Positions 28,711 through 39,500 of a stretch of 64,000 bases of DNA are shown here, piece by piece. This stretch comes from Flagellimonas algicola (GTDB taxonomy: Bacteria > Bacteroidota > Bacteroidia > Flavobacteriales > Flavobacteriaceae), in the NCBI RefSeq assembly GCF_005937185.1, contig NZ_VCNI01000001.1:430657-494656 (forward strand), in the 5' to 3' direction. Each line of letters opens with the position of its first letter. Position 1 is the stretch's first letter. Under the pieces are notes generated by a model. That model did not search any database. It was not told the origin of the DNA and worked only from the letters and a program-made list of their open reading frames with translations. The position numbers and the translations under genes are program-made.

Positions 28711-29163
28711 ATGAATACATTAAAAGTAGGGGATAAAGTACCAGAATTTTCAGCAAAAGACCAAGATGGGAACATAATTAAATTGAGCGACTACAAGGGT
28801 AAAAAATTGGCAGTCTTTTTTTATCCAAGGGCCAATACCCCAACTTGTACGGTTGAGGCGTGCAATTTGAGTGACCACTATGCCGAGCTTAAAGACAATG
28901 GCTACGAAATCTTGGGGGTTAGCGAAGATTCTGAACGGAAGCAAACCAATTTTAGAAACAAGTTTAATTTTCCATATCCCTTGCTTGCTGATACAGAGCA
29001 TACCGTCATTGACACCTTTGGTGTCTGGGGACCAAAAAAGTTTATGGGGCGTGTTTTTGATGGTATTCATCGCATCACTTTTGTCTTGGATGAAGATGGA
29101 ATAATTACAAAAGTCATAGATAAAGTAAAAGCCAAAAATCATGCTGCGCAGATTCTAGAGTAA
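28711..29163 (+). CDS. bcp: Thioredoxin-dependent thiol peroxidase (Bcp/PrxQ)
   Basis: Peroxiredoxin of 150 residues that reduces hydrogen peroxide and organic peroxides in the cytoplasm. The peroxidatic cysteine lies in FYPRANTPTCTVEACNLSDH. The resolving cysteine is five residues later (CTVEAC), the PrxQ atypical 2-Cys spacing. The N-terminal GDKVPEFSAKDQDGN and the C-terminal RITFVLDEDG are typical. The usual P-K-D/A-N-T-P-x-C text appears as PRANTPTC, still with the essential T-P-x-C. It is divergent from nth. Confidence 0.95.
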   Translation: MNTLKVGDKVPEFSAKDQDGNIIKLSDYKGKKLAVFFYPRANTPTCTVEACNLSDHYAELKDNGYEILGVSEDSERKQTNFRNKFNFPYPLLADTEHTVIDTFGVWGPKKFMGRVFDGIHRITFVLDEDGIITKVIDKVKAKNHAAQILE

Positions 29164-29307
29164 GAATTTGAAATTTTAAGACAATTCTAGAATTTTGTGA
29201 TTTCTTCAAAAAATAAGGCCATTCTTTTGATTATTTAAATAATTGAGGTAATATTACTATTGATTTACAATTTTTATTGATTGGAATCAACTCAACTAAC
29301 TCTAACA

Positions 29308-29880
29308 ATGGCCTCTGAAAATTTGTTCATACAGACTCCTGTAGCAGTCTCTCATGATAGTAATGAGAGTTTTGAGGTCATACATGATTTATATTTCAAC
29401 AAACTTTTTCTAATTGCCCGAGGATACATTTCTTCCAAACAGGATGCCGAGGAAATTGTACAGGATGTTTTTGTGAAATTGTGGAAAAAGCAGGAAGAAA
29501 ATCATAGCATAGACAATCTGACGGGGTACCTGTTTCGAATGACCCGTAACGCATGCCTGGACTTTTTAAGAAGCAAAAAGAACGTACTGGCCATAGAGAC
29601 CAATCTCGAGCAGCGCCAGAATTTGCTGAACTTCCATGCACTTTCCAACGAAAGTGCCTCCTCCATAATCGAGGATGAATTGCATAAACAAGTTGACAAA
29701 GCCATTGACAGGCTTCCAAAAAAATGCAGACAAGTATTTGTCAAAAGCAGGAAAGAAGGCTTGAAACACAAAGAAATTGCCAAGGATCTCAACATTTCCA
29801 CCAAAACTGTTGAAAACCATATCTCCAAGGCGATCAGGCTTTTAAAGACCCATTTAAGGGATCACTTCACTTTCGAATAA
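29308..29880 (+). CDS. FecI-type ECF sigma factor of the SusCD locus
   Basis: A 190-residue ECF sigma factor from ATG 29308; an in-frame TTG at 29281 is less likely. Region 2 includes DAEEIVQDVFVKLWKKQ and the -10 helix LTGYLFRMTRNACLDFLRSKK. Region 4 includes DRLPKKCRQVFVKSRKEGLKHKEIAKDLNIS and a recognition helix in TKTVENHISKAIRLLK. It is followed 70 nt later by FecR and then by a SusC carrying an STN domain, the standard order for trans-envelope signalling: ligand binding at the outer membrane releases this sigma through FecR. It most likely drives the susC promoter and its own. Confidence 0.93.
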   Translation: MASENLFIQTPVAVSHDSNESFEVIHDLYFNKLFLIARGYISSKQDAEEIVQDVFVKLWKKQEENHSIDNLTGYLFRMTRNACLDFLRSKKNVLAIETNLEQRQNLLNFHALSNESASSIIEDELHKQVDKAIDRLPKKCRQVFVKSRKEGLKHKEIAKDLNISTKTVENHISKAIRLLKTHLRDHFTFE

Positions 29881-29913
29881 AAAAAAATGAACCTCAAGTA
29901 GGGGATAGGTAGT

Positions 29914-29938
29914 CTTTTATACGTCATTATTATAAAAG
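29914..29938 (+). other. Inverted repeat between sigma and FecR genes
   Basis: CTTTTATA (29914-29921) and TATAAAAG (29931-29938) are perfect inverted copies around 9 nt. An AT-rich stem without a T-tract is not a terminator; an operator or mRNA hairpin affecting the sigma/FecR ratio is possible. Confidence 0.35.
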
Positions 29939-29950
29939 GCACACGCTGCA

Positions 29951-30889
29951 ATGAGGAATAAGCACATTTACGATCTTATTGAAGAACGACTTGGTTTTCA
30001 CAAAAAGAAGCAAGTAATAGAATGGCTACTTAAAAACAAGAGAGCTCAAAAAAAGTACCATATAGCCAAGGCTGAACAGGTGGCCCTGTCTTTACGGGAA
30101 GACACCGGAGCGGCAAAACCAGTGCATCCAAGAAAAACTAGGGCATTGCTTAAGTATGCCGCCGTGCTTGTTGTGCTGTTTGGGCTTGCGTTCTATTTTA
30201 ACTATTCGGTAGACAGCACTGCTGTTGAGACCGAAAACGCCATGGTAATGATTGCTACTTCCATTGGGGAAAAAGAAGAAGTAGTGCTATCTGATGGAAC
30301 CAAGGTAATCGTAAATGCCAATAGCGTTTTGTCCTATCCTGCAAATTTCACCGGAAACACCAGAGAGGTAATGCTAAAAGGCGAAGCCTTTTTTGAAGTA
30401 ACTGAAAACAAGGAAAAACCATTTATTGTCAATACCAATGAAGGTATGGATATCAAGGTTTTGGGAACCGTTTTCAATGTAAAGTCCTATCCGGAAGACA
30501 AAAAAGTAGAGACCACCCTGGTAAGTGGTAAGGTTCAAGTTGTGGAGCGAAAGGACAATAAGACTGTTTTGCTTTACCCTTCGCAACGGGCAACCTATAA
30601 CAAATCTGATGATCGTTTGATTATCGATAAGGTTCAGACCGAACCTTTGATTTCTTGGAAAGATGGCAAGTTGATTTATGACGAAGCTCCATTAACGGAT
30701 GTAATAAAAGATTTGGAGCGGGAGTACGATGTGACTTTTTTGGTTAATTCCGAAGAACTGCTGGAATATAAATTTAAAGGTGTGTTTGATAATCTAAGTA
30801 TAGATCAGGTGTTGAGCCTGTTTGAATTATCATCACCCATAAAGTGTACCCTAAAACAAAACTATGTAATACTGGAAAAACAAAAATAA
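29951..30889 (+). CDS. FecR-family anti-sigma factor with DUF4974
   Basis: Inner-membrane anti-sigma protein of 312 residues. A short cytoplasmic N-terminus (about 65 residues) binds the sigma factor. One membrane helix lies at about 66-84 (LLKYAAVLVVLFGLAFYF). The periplasmic FecR domain follows (SDGTKVIVNANSVLSYPANF, GEAFFEVTENKEKPFIVNT, VLGTVFNVKSY, VSGKVQV), then the C-terminal DUF4974 (LTDVIKDLEREYDVTFLV ... VLSLFELSSP). The cytoplasmic part is shorter than in many FecR proteins. It connects the STN domain of the following SusC to the sigma factor at 29308. Confidence 0.93.
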   Translation: MRNKHIYDLIEERLGFHKKKQVIEWLLKNKRAQKKYHIAKAEQVALSLREDTGAAKPVHPRKTRALLKYAAVLVVLFGLAFYFNYSVDSTAVETENAMVMIATSIGEKEEVVLSDGTKVIVNANSVLSYPANFTGNTREVMLKGEAFFEVTENKEKPFIVNTNEGMDIKVLGTVFNVKSYPEDKKVETTLVSGKVQVVERKDNKTVLLYPSQRATYNKSDDRLIIDKVQTEPLISWKDGKLIYDEAPLTDVIKDLEREYDVTFLVNSEELLEYKFKGVFDNLSIDQVLSLFELSSPIKCTLKQNYVILEKQK

Positions 30890-30988
30890 AACCGAAAGAA
30901 TAAAAGTAAAAAGAGGGCGTCTCGCAAACACCCCCTTTGACTAATTACCCAATTGTAGCTAATTAAGTAACTAAAACCATTCAAAATT

Positions 30989-33900
30989 ATGAAAAAAAAG
31001 AGACTTTTTTTTTCGTCAATCCCCTTTATTCGGATTATGAAGATTTACTTTCTGTTGGTATGTTTTAGTATGGTAAAAGTCTTGGCATCAGACCTTTACG
31101 CTCAAAACATTACCCTAAACATGAAAAATGCCAAACTCAAAACGATTCTTAAAGAAATTGAGAAAAAGAGCGATTACAGCTTTTTTTACAACAGTAGCAT
31201 TGTCAATGTTGATAAAAAACGGTCGCTGAGTGTCAACAATACCGTTATTGATGACGCGTTGAGTGTACTGTTTTTGGAAACCGAGATTGATTACAGTTAT
31301 GTAAGGAACCAAATCATCCTTTTTCCCAAAAACCAGCCGGAGATCAAAGAAAAAATCGAGAACCTTTTACGCGAGAACGAGCAAAAGGTTAGCGCAAGTA
31401 TCAGCCCGGAAAAAATTAACGAGGTCTTAATTGACCACCTTCAGAACACCATTACCGGAACCGTTGTGGACGCAGCAACAAATATTGCTGTACCAGGAGC
31501 TTCGGTGGTTGTAAAGAACACAAACAATGGAACGGCCACCGATTTTGATGGCCTGTTTACCTTAGAAGCCGCGCCAGATGCCGTTTTGATTGTGAGCTAT
31601 TTGGGGTATAGAACCATGGAGGTGCCTGTAAATGGACAAACCAACCTGACCATTCAAATGCAAGAAGATGCTTCGCAGTTGGATGAAGTAGTGGTTGTGG
31701 GATATGGTACACAAAGGAAAGCTACGGTAACGGGAGCCGTTACAGCAGTAAAGGGTGCTGTACTGGAATCTTCCCCGGCCATTAGTGTTTCCAACTCCCT
31801 AGCTGGTCGATTACCCGGTGTGGTAATCATCCAAACCAGCGGTGAGCCTGGTAACGATGAATCAAACATCACCATTAGAGGTACAAATACTTTGGGTAAC
31901 AATCAGCCTTTGGTGGTTATTGATGGAATTCCAGATAGAGATGGTGGAATTGGACGTCTAAACCCAAATGACATTGAAAATATATCAGTACTAAAAGATG
32001 CTTCTGCAGCTATTTATGGTGCAAGAGCGGCAAATGGTGCGATCATTGTAACAACAAAGCAAGGGCAAACAGGAAAGCCAACGATTACCTATACCGCAGA
32101 TTTCGGATTGAGCCAACCCACTTTTGTGCCCGAAATGTCAAATGCTGTTGAGTATGCCGATATAAGAAATGAGTTACCTATTTACAACTTACCGGCCAGT
32201 GAGTGGACTGCTGCGTCTCAAGCCATCCGTACTAACGGAAGTTATACGCCGTTAGATCCTGGAACTGGAGTTGTTAATGCCGTATTTAGTCCTGCGGATG
32301 TGCAGGGTTATCTGAACCAATCTGACCCTTATCTCTATCCGGATAGTGATTGGTTTGATGCAACTTTTAAAGATTGGACAAGCCAAAGCAGACATAACCT
32401 GTCCATTTCAGGAGGTTCTGAGAAAATAAAGTATTTCTCCTCCTTGGGGTATTCCGATCAAGATGGTATTTATGAGAATTCAAGTACCCGATATCAACAA
32501 TACAATTTTAGGTTAAACACCACGGCAACTATAAACGACTATGTTACTGCAAAGATGGGCATGGCGTACAGAAAAGAGGATAGATCACTTCCTACTGAAA
32601 GTTCTGATGCCATTTTTAGAATGTTGATGAGAGGTAAGCCTACCGATGTTGCCGTTTGGCCGGGCGGACTTCCGGGTCCAGATATTGAAAATGGGCAGCA
32701 ACCAGTGGTAATCGCCACCAACGAAACAGGATATGATCGAGAGAAAAGGGATTATCTTCAATTTACAGGATCGGTGGATATCACCAACCCTTGGATTGAT
32801 GGTCTAAAATTGACCTTGTTGGCTGGAGTTGACCAAAGATTTGATCAAAGAAAATTATGGGAAACCCCTTGGGACCTCTATTTCTTGGACAGGGATACCT
32901 ATGTAAATACGGGTGAAGTAATTCTCAATGGAGCACAACGTTCCTCATTTACGGCCCCACAATTACAGCAATGGTCCAGAAATCAGTTGAATGTGAACCT
33001 TACGGCACTTTTGAATTATGAGAAATCTTTTGGAGACCACACAATTGGTGCGTTGGCCGGGGTAACTCGAGAGACCATTAATATTGAAGAACTTTTTGGT
33101 AGTAGATTAAACTTCCTTTCTGATGCCATTGACCAGCTAACCGTAGGTGGTGAAGATGGGCAAGTCGCAGATGGTGTAGCCTTCAATAGAAATAGATTAG
33201 GTTATTACGGAAGGGTTCAATACAACTTTAAGGAAAAATATTTGGCAGAGTTTATCTGGCGATATGATGGTTCCTATATATTCCCTGAAAATGATAGATT
33301 TGGGTTCTTCCCAGGATTCTTGGTAGGTTGGAATATTTCCAACGAGGAATTCTTCAATGTTGATTTTGTCAACAACTTAAAAATCAGAGCTTCATACGGA
33401 CAAATGGGTAATGATCAAGTGGCCTTTGATGATGATGGTGACGGTCTAATTTCCGATGATGAGCTTAGGGAATATGCATACCTTTCCATATACGATTTTA
33501 ATAGATATCCAATCAACGGAGCGGTACAGACCACTATATTAGAACCGCTGTTGGCCAATAACAACTTTACATGGGAGCGCGCCAACAACTTCAACATTGG
33601 TTTGGATGGTAGGCTCATGGACAACAAGATTGCCTTTGTGTTGGAGTATTTCTTGAACAAGCGGGATCAAATCCTGATTCAGCAAACCGGTTCCACTCCT
33701 GGTTCTTCAGGTATTGCTGATAGGTTACCTCCTGTAAATGCTGGAGAAGTGACCAACAAAGGATTTGAGTTTGCCTTGAACTATTTTGGCGGAGACCCCG
33801 ATGGATTTAGCTGGGATGCCGGAATCAATGGTGGTGTTGCAAAGAACACCGTGGATTTTATGGATGAAGTTCCAGGAGCGCCATCATATCAAAGAATGGA

Positions 33901-34570
33901 GGGCAAACCGATTAGAAGCCACTTTGTGTTCCAATCTGATGGAGCGTTTTTGGATGAGGCCGAAATAGCCGCCAATACCTTAGACTATAGTGGGGTTACT
34001 TCCCAGCTTAGACCTGGCGACATGAAATTTAAGGATATCAACAATGATGGCGTAATTGATGGGGACGATCAAGTTCGTTTGGATGAAAATGATACCCCTA
34101 CCTTTAACTTTGGTGCAACATTCAATGCATCCTATAAGAATTTTGATCTTTCAGTGTTATTGCAGGGAGCAACAGGTGCTTCCCTTCGTATCTTCACTGA
34201 ATCCGGTGACATAGGTAACTATTTAAAGTATAGCTATGATAACCGATGGAGTATAGACAATCCTAGCAGTGTACATCCAAGGTTGGCCAGTAGGGGAGAT
34301 ACCTATTATACAGGTGGATCCTTTGGTCAAAACTCTTATCTATTGTTCAGCAAGGATTACCTTAGAATTAAGAACGTGAGCGTGGGCTACAATTTCCCAA
34401 CTGATGTTATTGCACCATTTGGGCTATCAGCCGCAAGGGTGTACTTAAGTGGTCTGAACTTGGCAACCTTTGCCGAAAACAAGATTTTCGATCCGGAATC
34501 CAATGCCGGTAACGGAAGGGCTTATCCACAATCTAGGGTAATTAATGCAGGATTTAGTTTAACTTTTTAA
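30989..34570 (+). CDS. SusC/RagA-type TonB-dependent outer-membrane transporter with STN signalling domain
   Basis: A 1193-residue TonB-dependent transporter. A signal region (to about residue 40) is followed by an STN domain (about 45-110, NITLNMKNAKLKTILKEIEK), the part that talks to FecR. Next is a carboxypeptidase-regulatory-like beta-sandwich (about 150-225, ITGTVVDAATNIAVPGASV), then the plug starting QLDEVVVVGYGTQRKATVTG, with SVLKDASAAIYGARAANGAI, and a 22-strand barrel ending in INAGFSLTF with the terminal Phe. It pairs with the SusD gene 11 nt downstream to form a lid-and-barrel importer. The substrate is unknown; no polysaccharide enzymes accompany it. Confidence 0.96.
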   Translation: MKKKRLFFSSIPFIRIMKIYFLLVCFSMVKVLASDLYAQNITLNMKNAKLKTILKEIEKKSDYSFFYNSSIVNVDKKRSLSVNNTVIDDALSVLFLETEIDYSYVRNQIILFPKNQPEIKEKIENLLRENEQKVSASISPEKINEVLIDHLQNTITGTVVDAATNIAVPGASVVVKNTNNGTATDFDGLFTLEAAPDAVLIVSYLGYRTMEVPVNGQTNLTIQMQEDASQLDEVVVVGYGTQRKATVTGAVTAVKGAVLESSPAISVSNSLAGRLPGVVIIQTSGEPGNDESNITIRGTNTLGNNQPLVVIDGIPDRDGGIGRLNPNDIENISVLKDASAAIYGARAANGAIIVTTKQGQTGKPTITYTADFGLSQPTFVPEMSNAVEYADIRNELPIYNLPASEWTAASQAIRTNGSYTPLDPGTGVVNAVFSPADVQGYLNQSDPYLYPDSDWFDATFKDWTSQSRHNLSISGGSEKIKYFSSLGYSDQDGIYENSSTRYQQYNFRLNTTATINDYVTAKMGMAYRKEDRSLPTESSDAIFRMLMRGKPTDVAVWPGGLPGPDIENGQQPVVIATNETGYDREKRDYLQFTGSVDITNPWIDGLKLTLLAGVDQRFDQRKLWETPWDLYFLDRDTYVNTGEVILNGAQRSSFTAPQLQQWSRNQLNVNLTALLNYEKSFGDHTIGALAGVTRETINIEELFGSRLNFLSDAIDQLTVGGEDGQVADGVAFNRNRLGYYGRVQYNFKEKYLAEFIWRYDGSYIFPENDRFGFFPGFLVGWNISNEEFFNVDFVNNLKIRASYGQMGNDQVAFDDDGDGLISDDELREYAYLSIYDFNRYPINGAVQTTILEPLLANNNFTWERANNFNIGLDGRLMDNKIAFVLEYFLNKRDQILIQQTGSTPGSSGIADRLPPVNAGEVTNKGFEFALNYFGGDPDGFSWDAGINGGVAKNTVDFMDEVPGAPSYQRMEGKPIRSHFVFQSDGAFLDEAEIAANTLDYSGVTSQLRPGDMKFKDINNDGVIDGDDQVRLDENDTPTFNFGATFNASYKNFDLSVLLQGATGASLRIFTESGDIGNYLKYSYDNRWSIDNPSSVHPRLASRGDTYYTGGSFGQNSYLLFSKDYLRIKNVSVGYNFPTDVIAPFGLSAARVYLSGLNLATFAENKIFDPESNAGNGRAYPQSRVINAGFSLTF

Positions 34571-34581
34571 TAAAATTGGTT

Positions 34582-36459
34582 ATGAAAATTATGAAAAAAT
34601 GGGTTGCATTTGTTTTGATGGCCTTCGCGCTGTTTATTTCGTGCAACGACGACTTTTTGAACACAGAGCCCAAGGATAGTGTATCTTCGGATGCCACTTG
34701 GGGAGATGCCGCTTTGTCACAAGCTTTTGTTTTTGGAATTTATTCTGCACTAGGAAATGCAGGATTTGAAGAAGAAGGACTTTCAGCTTTGACGGATGAA
34801 GCAATGTTTACACACTCAGGAAGGGGAATTGATGTTCTTATGGAGGGAACTTCAACGCCGTCCAACCTTGGTAACGAGAGAATTCTACCAACTTGGGAAG
34901 AATTATATGGTGCCATCCGTAATGCCAACATTGCACTAACGGAGTTACCAGAAGCAACCTTTGACGATGCTGACCTGAAGGAAAGACTGATGGGAGAGAG
35001 CCATTTTTTAAGGGCTTATTATTATCATCAATTGTTAAGACACTTTGGAGGTGTGCCAATTATTGATGTGGCGTATAACCTCGGAGACGATTTCAGCATC
35101 GCTAGAAACACCTATGCGGAAACTGTTGACTTTATTATCAGTGATTTGGATACGGCTGCAGGTATGTTGGCCAGCAAGGACATCACAAAAGGAAGGGCAA
35201 GTCAATTGGCTGCCTTGGCCTTAAAGGCCCGCGTATTGTTATATGCGGCGAGTGATTTGCACCATGGGCCAACAGCCTCTGGTAATTCCGGAACATTAAG
35301 TTCCTTTTCCAATTTGGAATTGGTAGCCTATACTTCCGGCGATCAAGCCTCTCGCTGGCAAGCGGCCAAAACTGCGGCTAAAACTGTTTTGGACATGTCA
35401 TCAGGATATAAATTGGATTTAAATGCCCCGGTATCCGCCGAAGAAGGTGAAGCCAACTATGTGTCCCTTTCCATGGGAGGTGGAAGTAGCGTTGGTGATG
35501 CCGCTGCAGCTGTTGAATTGATTTGGGAGCGAACCCATACAGGTTTGTATACCGAAGAAAACGATTGGCCCTTGGGTGGTATCAATGTTGGGGTGAACAA
35601 TGGCCCTAATGGTTATCACAACTGGGCCGGAAATACCCCCATTCAGCAATTGGTGGATGACTACGAAATGATGGATGGTTCCCAGTTTGATTGGAATAAC
35701 CCTACTCATGCCGCAGACCCATTTGCCAATAGGGATCCACGTTTTTATGCCACCGTGCTATACGATGGTTCCGATTGGAAACCCCGCCCATCCGACGTAG
35801 TGAGTATAGATCCAGTGGACCAAATCCAGACAGGTTCTTATGATGATGGCGCTGGAGGAACAATCCCAGGGGTAGATACAAGACAGTCCCCAATTGAGGA
35901 TTGGAATGGAAGTAGAACCGGTTATTATGTAAGAAAGTTTATTGACCCGGATCCAGGATTAGTGGATAACCGTTCCAATGCGCAAGTGGTTCCATGGCCG
36001 TTCATAAGGTACACAGAAGTGGCCTTGAATTATGTGGAAGCCTGCATTGAAACTGGAGACGAAGCTGAAGCGATTGCGTGGCTGAACAGAATCCGTTACA
36101 GGGTTGGAATGCCTGCCGTTGCTGATACCGGAGATGCATTAAGAGACCGTTACAGAAATGAAAGACGGATTGAGTTGGCCTACGAGGAGCACCGATATTT
36201 TGATGCAAGACGTTGGATGATTCCGGAGGAAACCATTGGAAGGGGAATACAGGTAATGCAGACTTCGGCAACCGTTAAAGGCGGTCAAACAGCACATATA
36301 CCGTACCGACATGATAAGGATGTTTATGATTATCTATATGTACCCATTGATAATACAGACAATGAAACCCGTATTTGGGATGACAAAATGTATTACAGGG
36401 TAATTAGTAGGGATGAAATCAATCGTAACGAATTATTGGTACAAAACCCCGGATACTAA
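34582..36459 (+). CDS. SusD/RagB-type substrate-binding lipoprotein
   Basis: About 625 residues. ATG 34582 is used; ATG 34591 (MKKWVAFVLMAFALFISC) gives an equally good lipoprotein signal, and a TTG at 34576 is disregarded. The lipidated cysteine lies in LFISCNDDFLNTEP, typical of SusD (a DFL/EP motif right after the Cys). The helical TPR-like body is recognised by ALTELPEATFDDADLKERLMGESHFLRAYYYHQLLRHFGGVPI and the C-terminal ALNYVEACIETGDEAEAIAWLNRIRYRVGMP...RRIELAYEEHRYFDARRW in order. It covers the SusC barrel on the cell surface and binds the ligand. Transcription into downstream genes meets a hairpin at 36507. Confidence 0.95.
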   Translation: MKIMKKWVAFVLMAFALFISCNDDFLNTEPKDSVSSDATWGDAALSQAFVFGIYSALGNAGFEEEGLSALTDEAMFTHSGRGIDVLMEGTSTPSNLGNERILPTWEELYGAIRNANIALTELPEATFDDADLKERLMGESHFLRAYYYHQLLRHFGGVPIIDVAYNLGDDFSIARNTYAETVDFIISDLDTAAGMLASKDITKGRASQLAALALKARVLLYAASDLHHGPTASGNSGTLSSFSNLELVAYTSGDQASRWQAAKTAAKTVLDMSSGYKLDLNAPVSAEEGEANYVSLSMGGGSSVGDAAAAVELIWERTHTGLYTEENDWPLGGINVGVNNGPNGYHNWAGNTPIQQLVDDYEMMDGSQFDWNNPTHAADPFANRDPRFYATVLYDGSDWKPRPSDVVSIDPVDQIQTGSYDDGAGGTIPGVDTRQSPIEDWNGSRTGYYVRKFIDPDPGLVDNRSNAQVVPWPFIRYTEVALNYVEACIETGDEAEAIAWLNRIRYRVGMPAVADTGDALRDRYRNERRIELAYEEHRYFDARRWMIPEETIGRGIQVMQTSATVKGGQTAHIPYRHDKDVYDYLYVPIDNTDNETRIWDDKMYYRVISRDEINRNELLVQNPGY

Positions 36460-36506
36460 TTTGAATATTAAGTTTAGGTTTATTAGTTAATTTCGTTTGA
36501 GTTAGT

Positions 36507-36540
36507 GGAAAATCCGTCCTTTCATTAGGATGGATTTTTT
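36507..36540 (+). terminator. Putative terminator/attenuator between susD and the FG-GAP/haloperoxidase genes
   Basis: AAAATCCGTCC (36509-36519) pairs with GGATGGATTTT (36528-36538), with one G-U pair and an 8-nt loop, followed by further T residues to 36540. The next ATG is only 12 nt beyond, so partial read-through would set a lower level for the three downstream genes unless they have their own promoter. Confidence 0.6.
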
Positions 36541-36551
36541 CCATTCCAGAT

Positions 36552-39500
36552 ATGATACATAACCTCAGAAATATTACTTCAGCTTGGGCACTTTGCCTAC
36601 TGTTACTTTTTGGATGCAAAGAAGAATCCAATGAATCAGTAAATCCCAAAGAGTACCAAGTTGAGGAGAGGTTGTTTACCCTGCTTTCCCCTGAACAAAC
36701 CAATATCCATTTTCAAAATCAGCTGCAAGAGAATCTCAACATCAATGTTTTGATGTATGAATATCTCTATAACGGCGGTGGGGTTGCCGTTGGTGATTAT
36801 AATGGGGATGGGAATATCGACATCTATTTTTCTGCTAATTTGGGTGACAACCGATTGTACCTAAATAGAGGGGACATGCGGTTTGAAGATGTCACCTTGG
36901 CTTCTGGGACTACTGGAAGAAAAGGACCTTGGAAAACTGGGGTAAGTTCTGTGGACATCAATAGTGATGGCAAGTTGGACATTTACCTTTGTTATTCTGG
37001 CGCCTTACCGGACGTGAAGCGAAAGAATCAATTGTTCATCAATAAAGGGAACAATGAAAATGGAATACCCATTTTTGAGGAAAGTGCCAAGCAGTATGGA
37101 TTGGATACCGCGGCCTTTAGCAATCAAGCTCATTTTTTTGACTATGACCACGACGGAGACTTGGATGTGTTGATGCTCAACCACAACCCAAAATCCTTAC
37201 CTGTATTAAATGAGACCAGTACCAAGAACCAATTGAAAATTGATGATCCGCATCGCGGTCTTCGTCTGTTCAAACAAACGAATGGTTTTTTTCAAGATGT
37301 AACCCCAAATTCTGGGGTAAGTGGTTCGGCCTTGAGCTATGGGTTGGGATTGTGTATTAGCGATGTCAACAATGACGGTTGGGAAGATTTTTACGTGTCC
37401 AATGATTATACCATCCCCGACTATCTCTATATAAACAATGGCGACGGCACTTTTACAGACCAGTTGAAAACCAGCATGGGCCATACCAGCCATTTTTCCA
37501 TGGGAAATAACATTGCGGATATTGACAACGATGGGTGGATGGACATCTATACCTTGGATATGCTACCGGAGGATAACCGCAGACAAAAACTACTACTTTC
37601 CCCGGACAATTATGAAAAGTTTGATTTAAATATACGTAGCGGATTCCATTACCAATACATGCGTAATATGTTGCAACGCAACAATGGAAATGGCACCTAC
37701 AGTGAGATAGGGCAGTTGGCCGGAGTTTCCAATACAGATTGGAGCTGGTCTGCTTTGTTGGCCGATTTTGACAATGACGGTTGGAAAGATCTCTATGTTA
37801 CCAATGGATATTTTAGGGACTATACCAACCTGGATTTCATCAATTATATGGAAGATTATGTCCAGTCCAAAGGGAGATTGGTTAGGGAAGACGTATTGGA
37901 GATTATCAAACAAATGCCCTCAACGGATTTGTTAAACTATATGTTCATCAATAAAGGCGGATTGGAATTTGAGAACAAAACCCAAGCCTTGGGGTTTGGT
38001 CAGGTGTCCAACAGCAATGGCGCCGCTTATGCGGATTTGGACAATGATGGCGATTTGGACTTGATCGTGAACAACATCAACAAGCCTGCATTTATTTATC
38101 AAAATGAGTCCAATAAAAAGTATAATTACCTTCAAGTAAAATTGAAAGGGAAGCCTGGGAATCTACGTGGTTTGGGCGCAAAAGTAAGCTTGTATTCCCA
38201 AGATGGAATCCAAATCCAAGAACAAATGACCACCAGGGGCTATCTATCGTCCGTTTCAGATGTTATGCATTTTGGTCTAGGTGATGTGTCTTCCGTGGAT
38301 TCACTAAAAATAAGATGGAGTAGTGGTCAAGTGCAGATGTTGACCCATGTTTCGCCCAATCAAGTGTTACAACTGGAAGAGTCCAACGCGGTTCCTTCAG
38401 CGGATAAAATCACGCAAAGTTCAGGGCAGTTCTTTAAAGAAGTTACCGCACCAATTGATTATGCCAACCAACAAGTGCAGATCAATGATTTTAAGCGACA
38501 ATCACTACTGCTCGAAGAGTTTTCCCATAACGGCCCGTGCCTTAGCAAAGGTGATGTTAACAATGATGGGAGGGAAGATGTTTTTATTGGCGGAGCCCAA
38601 AACCAATCAGCTGCGCTATTTGTGCAAGATGACACCGGTCGTTTTCAAAGACTGAATATTCCAGATTTTGATACTGACAAGGAATTTCACGATTCCGAAG
38701 CGTCTTTTTTGGATGTTAATGCTGATGGTAATCCGGACCTTTATGTGGCCAGCGGAGGTTATCACCATTTGGATCCTAATGACGAACTTTTGCAAGATCG
38801 CTTGTATTTAGGTGATGGAAAAGGAAATTTCTCCAAAAAAGAAGATGCACTCCCCGCAATGCATGTTAGCTCAGGTTGTATGGCATTCAAGGATATTAAC
38901 GGAGACGGATACCCAGATTTGTTTGTTGGAGGAAGGGTGGTTCCCGGTCGGTACCCGGAAACTCCGGAAAGTTTTATTCTAATGAATGACGGGAAGGGCA
39001 ATTTTAAGGATCAGACCACACAATTGGCACCTAAAATTTCCAAGTTGGGAATGGTTACAGATGCTGTATGGGCAGATTTGGATGCTAATGGAAAACATGA
39101 ACTGGTTGTAGTAGGGGAGTGGATGCCCATTACCGTTTTTTCTTTGGATCAGGGTAAACTAGTGGAATCAACAGAACATTTTTTTGGAAATTCCTATCAG
39201 GGATGGTGGAACACTATACATATTGAGGATTTGAACAAAGATGGGACACCGGACATTGTTGTGGGCAATATGGGGACAAATACCCAGTTTCAGGCCTCGG
39301 CAACGGAACCGCTGGAACTCTATTATGATGATTTTGATCAAAATGGTGCGGTAGACCCCATATTCTGCTTTTACATTCAAGGAAAAAGTTATCCCTTCAT
39401 AACCAGGGATGAACTGCTTGGACAATTGACTCATTTAAGACCCAAATTCAATAGCTATAGCAGCTATGCTGACGCCAACTTATCAGAAATTTTTGGCGAA

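Noticed and set aside
30905-30950. Terminator between fecR and susC (GAGGG...CCCCCTT)
   Set aside because: The stem is short and mismatched and no T-tract follows; not strong enough to call.
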